From contig BFEA01000402.1 in the NCBI GenBank assembly GCA_003427395.1, positions 1,259,765-1,281,116 on the forward strand: DNA of 21,352 bases. The letters are read 5' to 3'. Below are positions 1 to 7,239 of the stretch, piece after piece. Position 1 is the stretch's first letter, and every line of letters begins with the position of its first letter. A program made the position numbers and the translations under genes. The DNA is from Chara braunii (Eukaryota > Streptophyta > Charophyceae > Charales > Characeae). The notes below the pieces were generated by a model, which worked only from the letters and a program-made list of their open reading frames with translations, had not been told where the DNA came from and did no database searches.

Positions 1-328
1 AACACTCTACGTGCATTTTCGGACGCTTTCTGGACCAGGTGTCCAACATTCTGAATGTATAGAGTCCAGAAATCGTCCAAATGCATGTACTATGTGCAGT
101 GTTTAGAGTCCAGAAATCGTCAAATTAACCGGATTTCCACACTATCTTGAACCATGTAAGAGGGATGCAGGACCTGTTTTCCCGCAGGTGATGCTGCCCA
201 GCTATAGATCGCAGCCATTCATCCACCAATAGATTGGAGCCATTCCTCCACCAATAGATAGGAGTCATCCTCTGGGATGCTACGGGTGTCTGCTCATACC
301 AGCACCACCAGCACGACTTCTGGATGTT
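1..328. other. Repeat-bearing non-coding DNA
   Basis: No credible gene. A 17-bp direct repeat (AGAGTCCAGAAATCGTC) occurs at 61-77 and 105-121, 44 bp apart. Positions 170-200 carry one copy of the interspersed GGACC..TTTTCC.GCAGGTG module that recurs across the window. A short tandem (CCATTC.TCCACCAATAGAT) follows at about 214-265. Open frames here run through low-complexity DNA and look spurious. Confidence 0.5.
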
Positions 329-382
329 AAAAAAAAAAAAAAACTTGTGGATGTCTACAAAAAAAAAAAAAAAAAAAAAAAA
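329..382. repeat. Paired poly-A tracts
   Basis: A run of 15 A (329-343) and a run of 24 A (359-382) are separated by a short spacer. Each is preceded by a similar GGATGT. sequence, so this may be a small duplication followed by tract growth, or the A-tails of two retro-insertions. I could not find target-site duplications that would settle it. Confidence 0.6.
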
Positions 383-587
383 GGAAGCCCCTGCTGCCCC
401 TTCTCTCACAATTCTCAGGGTATACCCACACTGGGACTTTTTTGGCTCCAATCTGGATGTCATCCCCGTCGGATGCACGCAGGCGAAGCCGTAGTTACAG
501 TCAGATACGTTAAGCAAAGTCCTAGTGCGAGTGTGCTCCAACATACCTTGCACACTCCAGATCACATATGTACAGCAGAGCTCGACC

Positions 588-598
588 AAGCAACCAAG
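588..598 (+). repeat. Left target-site duplication of U6 copy 1
   Basis: The 11-bp sequence AAGCAACCAAG sits immediately before the U6-derived sequence. It is repeated exactly at 744-754, immediately after its A-rich tail. A flanking direct repeat of this size with a 3' A-tail is typical of LINE-mediated retrotransposition. Confidence 0.75.
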
Positions 599-743
599 TG
601 GTTCTTCGTGACATGATGACATCCGTTGAAATTGGAACAAAAGATACAGAGGAAGAAGATTAGCATGGCCCCTGCGCTTTCAAGGATGACACGCATATAA
701 ATCGAGACAAGCAAAAAAAAAAAGAAAAAAAAAAAGAAGGGAG
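599..743 (+). pseudogene. U6 snRNA retropseudogene, copy 1
   Basis: A diverged copy of U6 spliceosomal RNA. The strongly conserved core AGATTAGCATGGCCCCTGCG is intact, followed by AAGGATGACACGCAT and AAATCGAG. The 5' end (599-625) resembles the GTCC..TCGGGGACAT stem of plant U6 but carries a small internal duplication, and there are insertions after GGAAC and after CTGCGC. The body ends near 712 and is followed by an A-rich tail (713-743). An 11-bp perfect target-site duplication (588-598 and 744-754) brackets the whole. No plant snRNA upstream element or correctly placed TATA box was seen. I infer a reverse-transcribed copy of U6 RNA inserted by LINE machinery, not an active gene. Confidence 0.85.
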
Positions 744-754
744 AAGCAACCAAG
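744..754 (+). repeat. Right target-site duplication of U6 copy 1
   Basis: Exact repeat of 588-598 (AAGCAACCAAG), directly after the A-rich tail of the U6 retropseudogene. Confidence 0.75.
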
Positions 755-871
755 CGAACTCTCCTTTCCTCACACACACACATGCACACACGCACACAAG
801 TCCGAGGATAGTGGAGTTGTGTCACAGCGTAAGTTTCTCCAGGTTAACAAGCGTTTGATGCCCGAAAAATT

Positions 872-970
872 GAAGGGTAAGTTTTTTTTTTGGGGGGGGG
901 AAGGTGGAGAATCCATTTATTTATCAAAGCACAGGACTTTGAGGCCGGGAATCCTTAACAAACAACCCAG
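872..970. repeat. Interspersed repeat, related to 2794-3078
   Basis: Begins GAAGGGTAAGTTT, runs through T- and G-rich tracts, then GAGGCCGGGAAT followed by CC.TAACAAACA.CCC. The same landmarks in the same order occur at 2794-2806 and 3048-3078, where the middle is expanded by a 131-bp duplication. This marks an interspersed family of unknown type. Confidence 0.5.
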
Positions 971-1152
971 TGTGTGCACGACACTAGGAACAGGGCCTAG
1001 CTTTAGTTTAACCGATCAGTAGGCAGCTAAGGGCGTCGTTAGACACTCCTCGGGGACGTGAAATCCACAAGGGCGCGCTCGTTCCACCTGTCCTTGGGGA
1101 CGGAATTGAAAAAGCAATGTGAAAACAACACAAGGAAAATTTCTTGTGGCAT

Positions 1153-1240
1153 CCTTGTGGCCTAAGCCAAAATTTCCTTATCCCCAAGGGACCTCCTGAG
1201 GTCCCTTGGGGATAAGGAAATTTTGGCAGAGGCCACAAGG
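1153..1240. repeat. Large hairpin inside the TIR element
   Basis: Arms 1153-1195 and 1198-1240 are inverted complements over 43 bp with only a 2-base centre and one 3-base internal mismatch (TAA opposite AGA). Such a near-perfect palindrome is recent, or maintained by its role in the element. It could also form a strong hairpin in RNA and be a source of small RNAs. Confidence 0.85.
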
Positions 1241-1519
1241 AGGTCCCTTGGAGCTCAAGGAACCGTGAATCACGGAGTGGCGAAGACATGCGTCGACCGA
1301 GAGTTTCGGTTCTTGGGTGGTCCAGATGTGGTCCAACGGCGTTAGCACGGACATCCCTGCCCTCCAACGTCTGCGTAGTCCCCCAACGCCCCCCAACGGC
1401 TACTGTTGGCGGTGGGCGTCCACCGGATGGCATCGTCGTTTTGGGCCGGCATCATGCGGTCACCTGCACTCGAGGAACGTCCGCAACGGTCGGGAAAATA
1501 TTTTTTTCCTGGCGGCGCC

Positions 1520-1903
1520 TCAGTCCGTCCACGGAAGAGCTTTTTGCACGAGCGTCGTATTCCAACGCATGGCATCACGTGCTGCACGTCCGACAAGACT
1601 CTTGCCTTCTCCGCCGTCGTGTGCTAGATGTCCGACAACAGACATGGCATTGCTGCCCTCTCCACTGTGCAGTTCATGGCTGACCAGTACCGCAGGCTCC
1701 CTCTGTTGCTCCACGTCGCTGTGCTGCTTCTGGTAGTCCCTCTGCTGCTCCTCGACGCTGTGCTGCTTCTCGTTGAAGTAGTCATCCATGCGTCGTCGCA
1801 TTGTCGAAGGTGTTCCCACGTCCCCGTGGTCCTGCATTTGATCCACCACCTTGGTGTCGCTTGTGGAATGGCACCCCAACCCAATGGGGTCTCTCCGCTG
1901 CAA
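1520..1903 (-). other. Possible gene fragment inside the TIR element
   Basis: A 127-codon minus-strand frame with no ATG at its upstream end. It contains a Gln/Glu/Arg-rich stretch (about residues 37-70, with MDDYFNEKQHSVEEQQRDYQ) whose spacing resembles a helix or coiled coil, followed by a less biased tail. I do not recognise a family. Being GC-rich and confined to the transposon, it could be a remnant of the element's own protein or a captured host exon. Chance opening in GC-rich DNA is also possible, since a second minus-strand frame (1624-2073) overlaps it. Confidence 0.2.
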
Positions 1904-2493
1904 TCTTGATCCTCACACCCCAAAGACGTAAACCGCTCATGGCGCTCAACCCTTGAGGAGAGGTCCGAGAAGCTGCTGCCTTTCCGTGGATGCTGTCCCC
2001 CTGGTGGAACCGCGTGTGACGGTGCGGACAACGTGGAGGAGAAGCTCGACGGTGATGGACGCACCCGGTGCACGCACGTACACTGATTGGGAGGTGGGGG
2101 GAAGGGACGCCGCCGCTACGGCCAATTCAGCCCTGCACCGTCTACGCGCCGCAAGCCGAACGTCGCCGTCGTCACTACAGCCGTACTTCAAATTTTGAAT
2201 TTCAAGGTCCCTCTTTTTTATTTTATTTTTTGTGGCCTGCATCATGCCCTTTCCCGCCGGACGTCGCTGGACCACGCCGTCTCCACACGGACAACGGACG
2301 CTGGACCACGGACACCCCTGCCCGTGGCCGCGTATTTTTGTATGAAAATGGCCGCGGGCAGGCCACAAGGAAACGTCCTCAGGGCAGGTCCCCAAGGATG
2401 CGTAGAACGACACCACAAAATTACGTTACGAGCCACAAGGAAAATTCATTGTGGCTCAAGGAACTCGTAAGGAGTGTCTAACGACGCCCTTAG

Positions 2494-2793
2494 TCTATGC
2501 TAGCTGTTCTGTTTTCCAATCGAGCCCTCTGCTCTTCATACCTAGCCTACATACCAAAAACCATGCACCAGTCCTAAAGGGGAATGGATACTGCTGGAAA
2601 TCATCTCAACTCAAATTCCTAGGCCCGTTAACCAGGTCTAATGCGACCTGAGCTACAGAATGTTGTCCACCTGTTTGACACTCCATCCACTTTCGATATT
2701 CTAATATCCTAACTCGTAAGAAAAAAGGGAAGAAGGGTCAGCATATTTGGTTCGGTCACTCTCGGTAGACTGTGAGGAAAAGAAAAAAGGGAA
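2494..2793. other. No recognisable feature
   Basis: About 300 bp of AT-moderate sequence after the TIR element. The only structure seen is a short direct repeat of an AAAAAAGGGAAGAAGGGT-like purine tract near 2720-2737 and 2783-2800, which leads into the following repeat family. Confidence 0.4.
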
Positions 2794-3078
2794 GAAGGGT
2801 AAGTTTCAAAAATCGTGCGTCGCGGAAGGTTTACAGCAAAAGTACTGTCGGGGCCCGAGTTTCTTTTCTTTTTTTGTTTTTCTGGAAGAGAATCAAGAGA
2901 TCAATCTTTCTTTTTTTTATTTATTTTTTATTTTTTTTTTAAATTGTGCGTCGTGGCAGTTTTACAGAAAAAGTACTGGCGGGGCCCGAGTTTNTTTTTT
3001 TTTTTTTTTTATGGGAAGAGATCAATCTTTCATTCCAAATTAAGGACGAGGCCGGGAATACCTCACAAACAGCCCGGT
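2794..3078. repeat. Interspersed repeat with a 131-bp internal duplication
   Basis: The landmarks GTGCGTCG.GG, TTTACAG, AAAGTACTG.CGGGGCCCGAG and GATCAATCTTTC occur twice, with GTGCGTCG starting at 2815 and at 2946 (period 131). T-rich tracts in each copy have expanded separately, and an N lies in the second one (2994). The end (3048-3078) matches the GAGGCCGGGAAT block of 941-967. Confidence 0.65.
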
Positions 3079-3606
3079 TTGGACCCTGGGGCCATTACCC
3101 AGATTAGGCTTATCCTCGAAACCGGGTCCAGTGTCCCATATCTCTACTACTTAAAAAATTCCTTCCAAAAAGGGTCCGAGTTTCGTATTGGAGGAATCTT
3201 ACCATTTTACCGCCACCACCAATAACGACAACGACAGCGGCGGCGGCGACGACTACAACCACAACAACAACAATAGCAAACGATTAAATCATTAAACCAT
3301 CGGCGCTTCGTTGCCGTCTCCGTGGTCACCTTCCTCCTGCATCCGTGGTGGGTGTGCACTATTTCGCACTGTTTTTTGTTGTTGTTGTGTTTTCTCTCGT
3401 TCAGTGGTGGGAGGGGGGTGGGCGACGCTAGGCTAGGGGTGTAGTGATTTGGAGTACACGATAGACGTCTTGATTTGTCTTCTGTGATTTTTTTTTATTT
3501 TTTTTTTTTGGAGTCTTCTGTGATTTTGGTTGCGATGCCTCGGAGTTCTTGCTGTTAGTTCTCATCAATGGCTTCTTAGGTACACTCTGCTGAAATTGGT
3601 TGTAAG
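3079..3606. other. Non-coding DNA with trinucleotide-rich stretch
   Basis: Includes a GGGGCCATTACCCAG segment (about 3089-3103) shared with 5355-5371, a (GAC/GGC/AAC)-type trinucleotide stretch at about 3220-3275, and T-rich tracts near 3489-3510. No gene or RNA was recognised. Confidence 0.4.

Positions 3607-3636
<30 letters not shown>
3607..3636. repeat. 30-bp poly-A tract
   Basis: Thirty consecutive A. It may be the tail of a plus-strand retro-insertion, but the sequence before it matches nothing I recognise and I found no convincing target-site duplication. Confidence 0.7.
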
Positions 3637-3638
<2 letters not shown>

Positions 3639-3676
3639 TTGTCAGGAGTGGGGGAATCTTACGATTGGCTGCCGCA

Positions 3677-3686
3677 ATTGCTGTAG
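3677..3686 (+). repeat. Left target-site duplication of SINE
   Basis: ATTGCTGTAG, repeated exactly at 3868-3877 on the far side of the SINE. Confidence 0.75.
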
Positions 3687-3867
3687 TTTTTTTTTTTTTT
3701 TTTTTTTTGAAATGGGTGACTGCCTTGAGATATCATCATTGAGCTAGCCCGGCCCAGGCAATTTAGAAATATTTGGTTTTGCTCATCAAGTCCCTTCATC
3801 TGGATTCGAACTCAGGTCTGTATTTCAACAGCTCATGGGTGTACTTACTTACCAAAGGCTCTTGGGT
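3687..3867 (-). mobile_element. tRNA-derived SINE with A-tail
   Basis: Read on the minus strand, this is a complete short interspersed element. Its head is tRNA-like, with an A-box-like TTGGTAAGTAAG around 3844-3855 and a B box GAGTTCGAATCC near 3793-3804, at about normal tRNA spacing. Between them CTGT and ACAG can form an anticodon-type stem around TGAAAT. A roughly 90-bp unrelated body follows (including GGGCCGGGCTAGCTCA), then a 22-nt A-tail, seen as the T-run 3687-3708. A perfect 10-bp target-site duplication (3677-3686, 3868-3877) flanks it. SINEs are transcribed by Pol III and copied by a partner LINE. The intact flanking repeats suggest a fairly recent insertion. Confidence 0.8.
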
Positions 3868-3877
3868 ATTGCTGTAG
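3868..3877 (+). repeat. Right target-site duplication of SINE
   Basis: Exact repeat of 3677-3686 (ATTGCTGTAG), abutting the 5' end of the minus-strand SINE. Confidence 0.75.
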
Positions 3878-4094
3878 GGTTCCTTCCAGGCTGGGGGGAT
3901 TTTTTCCATCAGATAAAGTCTCGGTTGTCAAAGCAACGAAGTGTGATTGTGTGTCCATTGTAGCACTTGTTCGACACGATGATTGTAGGCGTGAGGTTAA
4001 TGATGCGTCAAGTTCTCTCCAGGGAAGCAATCAATGCCTCAGGTCTGGTTTAGAAGCTGTCTTCTCGATGAAGCGGTGGGCCTGAATCTCCCAG

Positions 4095-4158
4095 CCCGAA
4101 TTGGGAGAGGCTTGTGAGTTGTACTTCCCGAATTGGGAGAGGCTTGCGAGTTGTACTT
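4095..4158. repeat. 32-bp tandem repeat, two units
   Basis: Units 4095-4126 and 4127-4158 (CCCGAATTGGGAGAGGCTTG..) differ at one base. CCCGAATTGGG is itself nearly palindromic. The array replaces the left end of the MITE-like copy that follows. Confidence 0.85.
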
Positions 4159-4312
4159 CCTAAAGTCGTGCCCGTTAACAAGCCGCGATGTAAGGAAACG
4201 TACGGGCCACTACAGGAGCGCCCAAATTCATCAGAGTAGAAACGTTTCTACTCTTATTTTTTTTTCTCCCACGGACGATAGCTGGGGCAAGTATCTGGTG
4301 CTACAAGGAGGT
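4159..4312. mobile_element. Truncated type I MITE-like element
   Basis: Internal sequence of the type I family: TAAAGTCGTGCCCGTTAAC, GGAAACGTACGGGCCACTAC, GGAGCGCCCAAATTCATC, GTAGAAACGTTTCTAC and the GATAGCTGGG.CAAGTA block near the right end. The left terminal repeat is absent, and the right one is decayed to GTATCTGGTGCTAC. Compare the intact copies 12899-13054 and 6391-6542. Confidence 0.7.
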
Positions 4313-4326
4313 TCAACGATTTGTCC

Positions 4327-4380
4327 TCACACACACACACAAAAACAAACAAACAAACAAACAAACAATTTGTCCTCACA
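4327..4380. repeat. (AC)n and (AAAC)n microsatellite between direct repeats
   Basis: A short CA run is followed by about six AAAC units. ATTTGTCCTCACA occurs just before the array (4319-4331) and again just after it (4368-4380). Confidence 0.75.
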
Positions 4381-4459
4381 GGGCCAAATTCCTACAGGAG
4401 CGGGGCCCAAATTCATCAGACTACCCGTCGTCAACCGAAATTAGCGGCTGATCATTTTT

Positions 4460-4545
4460 GCCGTATCTGGACTGAAAGTTGCACCAAATACAGCTATGAT
4501 GATGACCGGGCGTTCTATTCGGGTTAAGACGGGAAACGTTTAATT
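4460..4545. repeat. Partial copy of the TTCTATTCGGG foldback family
   Basis: Contains TACAGCTATGATGATGACCG and CGTTCTATTCGGG, matching the right half of the foldback at 10792-10908 and the segment 16884-16932. The left arm is not present here. Confidence 0.5.
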
Positions 4546-4681
4546 GAGCCTTAGCCACTGGGCCCCCTTTTTTTTGGATAGAAAAAGGAGAAAGTACTAT
4601 GCAGCTCCAGCTCATCTTTTTGCCATGTTAAACTTTCAGGATGACCCCTCACAGTAGTCCTTTCTGACATGCATCTGCCCG

Positions 4682-4812
4682 CAATTAGAGACAGATTCTT
4701 CCCGAAAACTGCGAAAACTTAGTAGTAGTGAGTACAGGCTGTACAGCCACACAATTAGAGACAGATTCTGCCCAAAACTGTTAAAACTTAGCAGTAGCGA
4801 GTTCAGCCACAT
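4682..4812. repeat. 70-bp tandem repeat, two units
   Basis: CAATTAGAGACAGATTCT begins at 4682 and 4752. Both copies continue with CCC.AAAACTG, AAAACTTAG.AGTAG.GAGT and end in a CAGCCACA motif. The units have diverged by substitutions and small indels. Confidence 0.75.
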
Positions 4813-4906
4813 AGAGTCCGCCTATGGGTAGTCAACAGATACGGCCGCAGCCACAGAAACAACAGATAACAATCCCAGTGAGTCATGTCATTTTAAATGG
4901 GACGCC

Positions 4907-4955
4907 GGACCCTGTTTCCAGCAGGTGTTGCTCCCCACCAAAAAAAAAAAAAAAA
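4907..4955 (+). repeat. CAGCAGGTG module plus poly-A
   Basis: GGACCCTGTTTCCAGCAGGT begins at 4907 and continues to CTCCCCACCA, one of seven copies of this module in the window. It runs straight into 16 A (4940-4955). Confidence 0.6.
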
Positions 4956-5004
4956 GTTTTCAGCTGTTTAGTATTTACTACTTTTTTGGAGGTTTTCCCT
5001 TCCT

Positions 5005-5054
5005 CCCCCTCCCCCCCCCCCCCCTTTCCCTTTTTTTTTTTTTTTTAAAAAAAA
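5005..5054. repeat. Adjacent poly-C, poly-T and poly-A tracts
   Basis: A C-rich run to about 5024 is followed by CCCTTTCCC, 16 T (5031-5046) and 8 A (5047-5054). This explains the long Phe/Pro- or Lys/Gly-rich frames here, which are not genes. Confidence 0.8.
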
Positions 5055-5167
5055 GGTGTTTTTGTGTATCCCCCCCTTTTTTGACAGATCCTACTCTGAC
5101 GAACCTCAGCCTGTTCCAGCTCACTTTATCCCTTTCCGGATGGTCGGCATTTTCTTTGGAAAGCATA

Positions 5168-5200
5168 GCCCTGTTTTCCAGCAGGTGCAGCTTACCACCA
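5168..5200 (+). repeat. CAGCAGGTG module copy
   Basis: GCCCTGTTTTCCAGCAGGTG then CAGCTTACCACCA. Nearest relatives are 4907-4940 and 17075-17116 on the same strand. Confidence 0.6.
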
Positions 5201-5332
5201 AAAGGCTGGAGCAACCAGAAGACCTGCTAGGGAAGGCTGCTCCGACAACGCCCGAAGTGACCCCTTCTTGCAGATGACACTGGTTATTCCCGAAAAAAAT
5301 ATCTATTACCAAAAGAAGGAAAAAACTACTAT

Positions 5333-5455
5333 AAAATTCGGCCCAGTGAAAACTGGGGCCATTACCCAGCTTCAGCTTTGCCATAAAAAAATCTATGACA
5401 AAATTCGGTTCAGTGAAAACTGGGGCCTTTACCGAGTGTCAGTTTAAAGCTTGCC
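5333..5455. repeat. 67-bp tandem repeat, two units
   Basis: AAAATTCGG..CAGTGAAAACTGGGGCC starts at 5333 and at 5400, continuing with TTACC.AG and ending in GCTT.GCC. AGTGAAAACT is flanked by short dyads. GGGGCCATTACCCAG also occurs near 3089. Confidence 0.75.
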
Positions 5456-5827
5456 AAAATCGGGCTCCAGCGTTCCTTCAAAGGTCCCAACAACTCAACG
5501 CTGACCGTCAGAGAGCCACAGACTCAAAACCTATTTACGAGTACAACTTAACCATCCCGGGGCAAGGTCCCACTTGCACGGATTACGAGAATCTGGCCGT
5601 TGATCTTGGCTATCGACGGTCAATATCGCTTAATTCGTGTAAGTGGGACCTAACCATCCCGACGAGAAGCGTTGAAGAAGCTTCCTCTAGACTAGCCTGG
5701 GAAGCCTCAAAGACGCTTGATCTGCCAAGGTGGGTTATCGACCACACACCCACTGGCAGTGTGTACAAGTCATCCCTCACTTTGACTTTCTCCACTCAGT
5801 CTGACCAATTGCGCTCCCACTGCCAGG
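5456..5827. other. Diverged repeat DNA with a chance open frame
   Basis: The frame 5395-5832 is open for 145 codons on the plus strand, but it includes the tandem repeat before it. It also repeats AACTTAACCATCCCG / GACCTAACCATCCCG internally (about 5544 and 5648), and its right part belongs to an interspersed repeat shared with 7240-7410. I see no domain and do not regard it as a gene. Confidence 0.45.
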
Positions 5828-5925
5828 CGTAGCTCTCCCTATGCTTTCAGTAGTATAATTGCTGGTGGTAGCCCTAAAGGGGGTTGAAAGGGGCGACATC
5901 AATCTAGTACATGGGTTTGCCCCCA
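5828..5925 (+). repeat. Interspersed repeat B, copy 1
   Basis: Shares GCTCTCCC.ATGCTTTCAGTAG followed by GCTG..GGTAG, then ATC.A.CTAGTAC.TGGGTTTGCC with 7338-7410 and 7689-7765. Similarity extends upstream through a CCAAG.TGGGTT..GACCACA segment (5729-5747; compare 7246-7270). The type of element is unknown. Confidence 0.5.
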
Positions 5926-5945
5926 GAAATGAATTCCTGACCCTA

Positions 5946-6093
5946 TTAAACCACGAGTACTTGGCCCAGCTATCGGCCGCGGGAAAAAAAGAGTAGAAAC
6001 GTTTCTAGTCGGATGAATTTGGGCGCTCCTGTAGCAGCCCGTACGTTTCCTAAAATCGTGGCGCGTTAACGGCACGACTTACTGGTGGTTTGA
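5946..6093. mobile_element. Type I MITE-like element, copy 1 of a cluster
   Basis: About 150 bp bounded by TTAAACCACGAGTACTT on the left and the complementary ACTGGTGGTTT on the right. The interior carries the family landmarks GGCCCAGCTATCGGCCGCGG, GTAGAAACGTTTCTAG, GGATGAATTTGGGCGCTCCT, CGTACGTTTCCTAAAATCG and GGCGCGTTAACGG. No protein is encoded. The family pattern (short, AT-rich ends, inverted repeats) is that of a MITE moved by a transposase elsewhere in the genome. The exact target-site length cannot be decided here because copies abut each other. Confidence 0.75.
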
Positions 6094-6166
6094 ACCACCA
6101 GTACTTGGCCCGGCTATTGGCTGACAGTGTGGGAAAGCATAAGAGTGGAAATGTTTCTAATCAGAT

Positions 6167-6180
6167 GAATTGTGGGCGCT
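6167..6180 (+). repeat. Left target-site duplication of U6 copy 2
   Basis: GAATTGTGGGCGCT, repeated exactly at 6308-6321. It is MITE sequence duplicated by the insertion. Confidence 0.85.
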
Positions 6181-6307
6181 GTCCTTTGGGACATCTGTCA
6201 AAATTGGAACGATACACGAAATGAAGATTAGCATGGCCCCTGCGCAAGGATGACATGCATAAATCGAGAAATGGTCCAAAAAAAGAAAGAAAAAGAAGAA
6301 AAAAAAG
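6181..6307 (+). pseudogene. U6 snRNA retropseudogene, copy 2
   Basis: Nearly full-length U6. It begins GTCCTTTGGGACATCTG (plant U6 5' stem-loop, slightly shortened), then AAAATTGGAACGATACA, a short insertion, AGATTAGCATGGCCCCTGCG, CAAGGATGACATGCATAAAT and CGAGAAATGGTCC to about 6277. Instead of the Pol III T-terminator there is an A-rich tail (6278-6306, A with scattered G). A perfect 14-bp target-site duplication flanks it (6167-6180, 6308-6321). The intact 5' end, tail and duplication show retrotransposition of U6 RNA by LINE-type machinery. It is the best preserved of three U6-derived copies here, and probably not transcribed because no upstream promoter elements are seen. Confidence 0.92.
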
Positions 6308-6321
6308 GAATTGTGGGCGCT
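6308..6321 (+). repeat. Right target-site duplication of U6 copy 2
   Basis: Exact repeat of 6167-6180, directly after the A-rich tail. The MITE sequence resumes from here (CCTGTAGTG). Confidence 0.85.
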
Positions 6322-6390
6322 CCTGTAGTGACCTGTCCATTTCCTAAATAACGGGCACGGCTTCAGGAAGTACTGGCGGTTTGGTGGTTT

Positions 6391-6542
6391 GGACCACCAG
6401 TACTTGGCCCAGCTATCAGCCATGGAGAAAAATAGAGTAGAAACGTTTCTAGTCGGATGAATTTGGGCACTCCTGTAGTGGTCGGTACGTTTCCTAAGGC
6501 TTGTTAATGGGGCACAACTTTAGGAAGTACTGGTGGCTTAAA
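6391..6542. mobile_element. Type I MITE-like element, copy 3 of a cluster
   Basis: Left end GGACCACCAGTACTTGG, right end AAGTACTGGTGGCTTAA, about 152 bp, with all family landmarks (AGTAGAAACGTTTCTAGTCG, GGATGAATTTGGGC, CGGTACGTTTCCTAAG, TTAGGAAGTACTGG). It is the third head-to-tail copy and is joined directly to the next element. Confidence 0.8.
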
Positions 6543-6815
6543 TCACCAGTACGTTTCCCCAGTATGAAAAAAATAGGTGGCTTCCATGCAGGATAGCCAC
6601 AACTTTCAGGGCTCGGCCTTGGAAGCAAAGTGTCTGGCTGCTGGCAGCCCCAGGCAAAAGGAGGTCTGCACCGGTTCGTCTTCTTTTGGCGTCCAGGGCG
6701 TGCGCCAGGCAAAAGCAGTTCTGGTCTGTGCCAGTTCGTCTTCTTTTGGCGCGCAGGGCGTTTCCAGCCCCGGAGAAAAGTGCCTCGGAAGTCCAGTAAC
6801 TGGTGGGGGTTAATA
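6538..6815. mobile_element. Type II MITE-like element with internal duplication
   Basis: Left end TTAAATCACCAGTACG; the right end is the decayed complement AGTAACTGGTGGGGGTTAA (6796-6814). The interior has the type II landmarks TTTTGGCG.GCAGGGCGT and a CTGGCTGCTGGCAGCC dyad, with a 55-bp tandem duplication (6652-6766) making it longer than other type II copies (about 205-212 bp). Confidence 0.55.
6652..6766. repeat. 55-bp tandem repeat, two units
   Basis: AGGCAAAAG starts at 6652 and 6707. Both copies share GTTCGTCTTCTTTTGGCG and CAGGGCGT. The second unit carries a few inserted bases. Confidence 0.8.
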
Positions 6816-6914
6816 GGGGTTTATCCCAAGGCAACCTGAGCCTGGGGTTCCAACTTGAAGATGGATTTCCAATCGAACACCACAGTGACTGCGACAATGG
6901 GTAGAACTCAAGTT

Positions 6915-7070
6915 CGCCACCACTATCTCCGAGCCTCTTTTTGGTGGAGGCAGAGTAGGACTGCGTGCCAAGCTTCGCTGAAGCACCGGCGTGACCTTTT
7001 TTTCTTGTTTTGGCTGGAGCCGCCAGCGATTTTCGTTCTATGGAGCCCAGCCTCCGAAGAAATTAATGTG
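6915..7070. repeat. Partial type II MITE-like copy
   Basis: GAGCCTCTTTTTG, GCGTGCCAAGCTTCGCT, TTTTGGCTGGAGCCGCCAGC and GAGCCCAGCCTCCGAA match in order the copy at 13843-14054. Its terminal repeats are not recognisable. Confidence 0.5.
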
Positions 7071-7239
7071 GTATAGGACCTTGTTATATTCATGACAGTC
7101 ACTTAGCCTTTGCCTCCCGGACCAAATGGTAGCGCCGTAGCGGGGGTTTAAATTAAATGCTAATCACCAAAACTCAGAGCTGCTTAGAACTGCGCCGTCA
7201 CCTTGTCATTACAACAACGGTTACCCCTAAAGATCAATT

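Larger units (their letters stand above)
1027..2493. mobile_element. TIR element, probably a non-autonomous DNA transposon
   Basis: The two ends are perfect 24-bp inverted repeats: 1027-1050 starts CTAAGGGCGTCGTTAGACAC and its reverse complement ends at 2493. Similarity between the ends continues imperfectly inward, with several CCTTGTGGC / GCCACAAGG motifs at both ends (about 1143-1161, 1232-1240, 2361-2369, 2431-2439). A 43-bp-arm hairpin lies at 1153-1240 and a smaller GC-rich hairpin around 2317-2364. The interior is GC-rich, unlike its surroundings. No clear target-site duplication was found, so I cannot assign a superfamily. No transposase motif is visible, although one minus-strand frame (1520-1903) looks somewhat coding. 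I infer a non-autonomous, foldback-rich DNA transposon mobilised in trans. Confidence 0.7.
6091..6390. mobile_element. Type I MITE-like element interrupted by U6 retropseudogene
   Basis: Starts TGAACCACCAGTACTTGG at the end of the previous copy and ends AAGTACTGGCGGTTT near 6382. Without the nested U6 insertion and one target-site copy (about 141 bp) it would be about 160 bp, the usual size. The U6 sequence is inserted exactly inside the conserved GGATGAATT/GGGCGCTCCTG block, so the MITE was there first. Confidence 0.75.

Noticed and set aside
1027-1030. TAA/TTA target-site duplication for the 1.47-kb element
   Set aside because: The left TAA and right TTA are part of the inverted repeats themselves; the flanks do not match as a direct repeat.
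5395-5832. 145-codon plus-strand open frame
   Set aside because: Composed of tandem repeat and interspersed repeat sequence shared with other non-coding places in the window.
6181-6307. Functional U6 snRNA gene
   Set aside because: It ends in an A-tail with no T-terminator, has target-site duplications and no upstream promoter elements.
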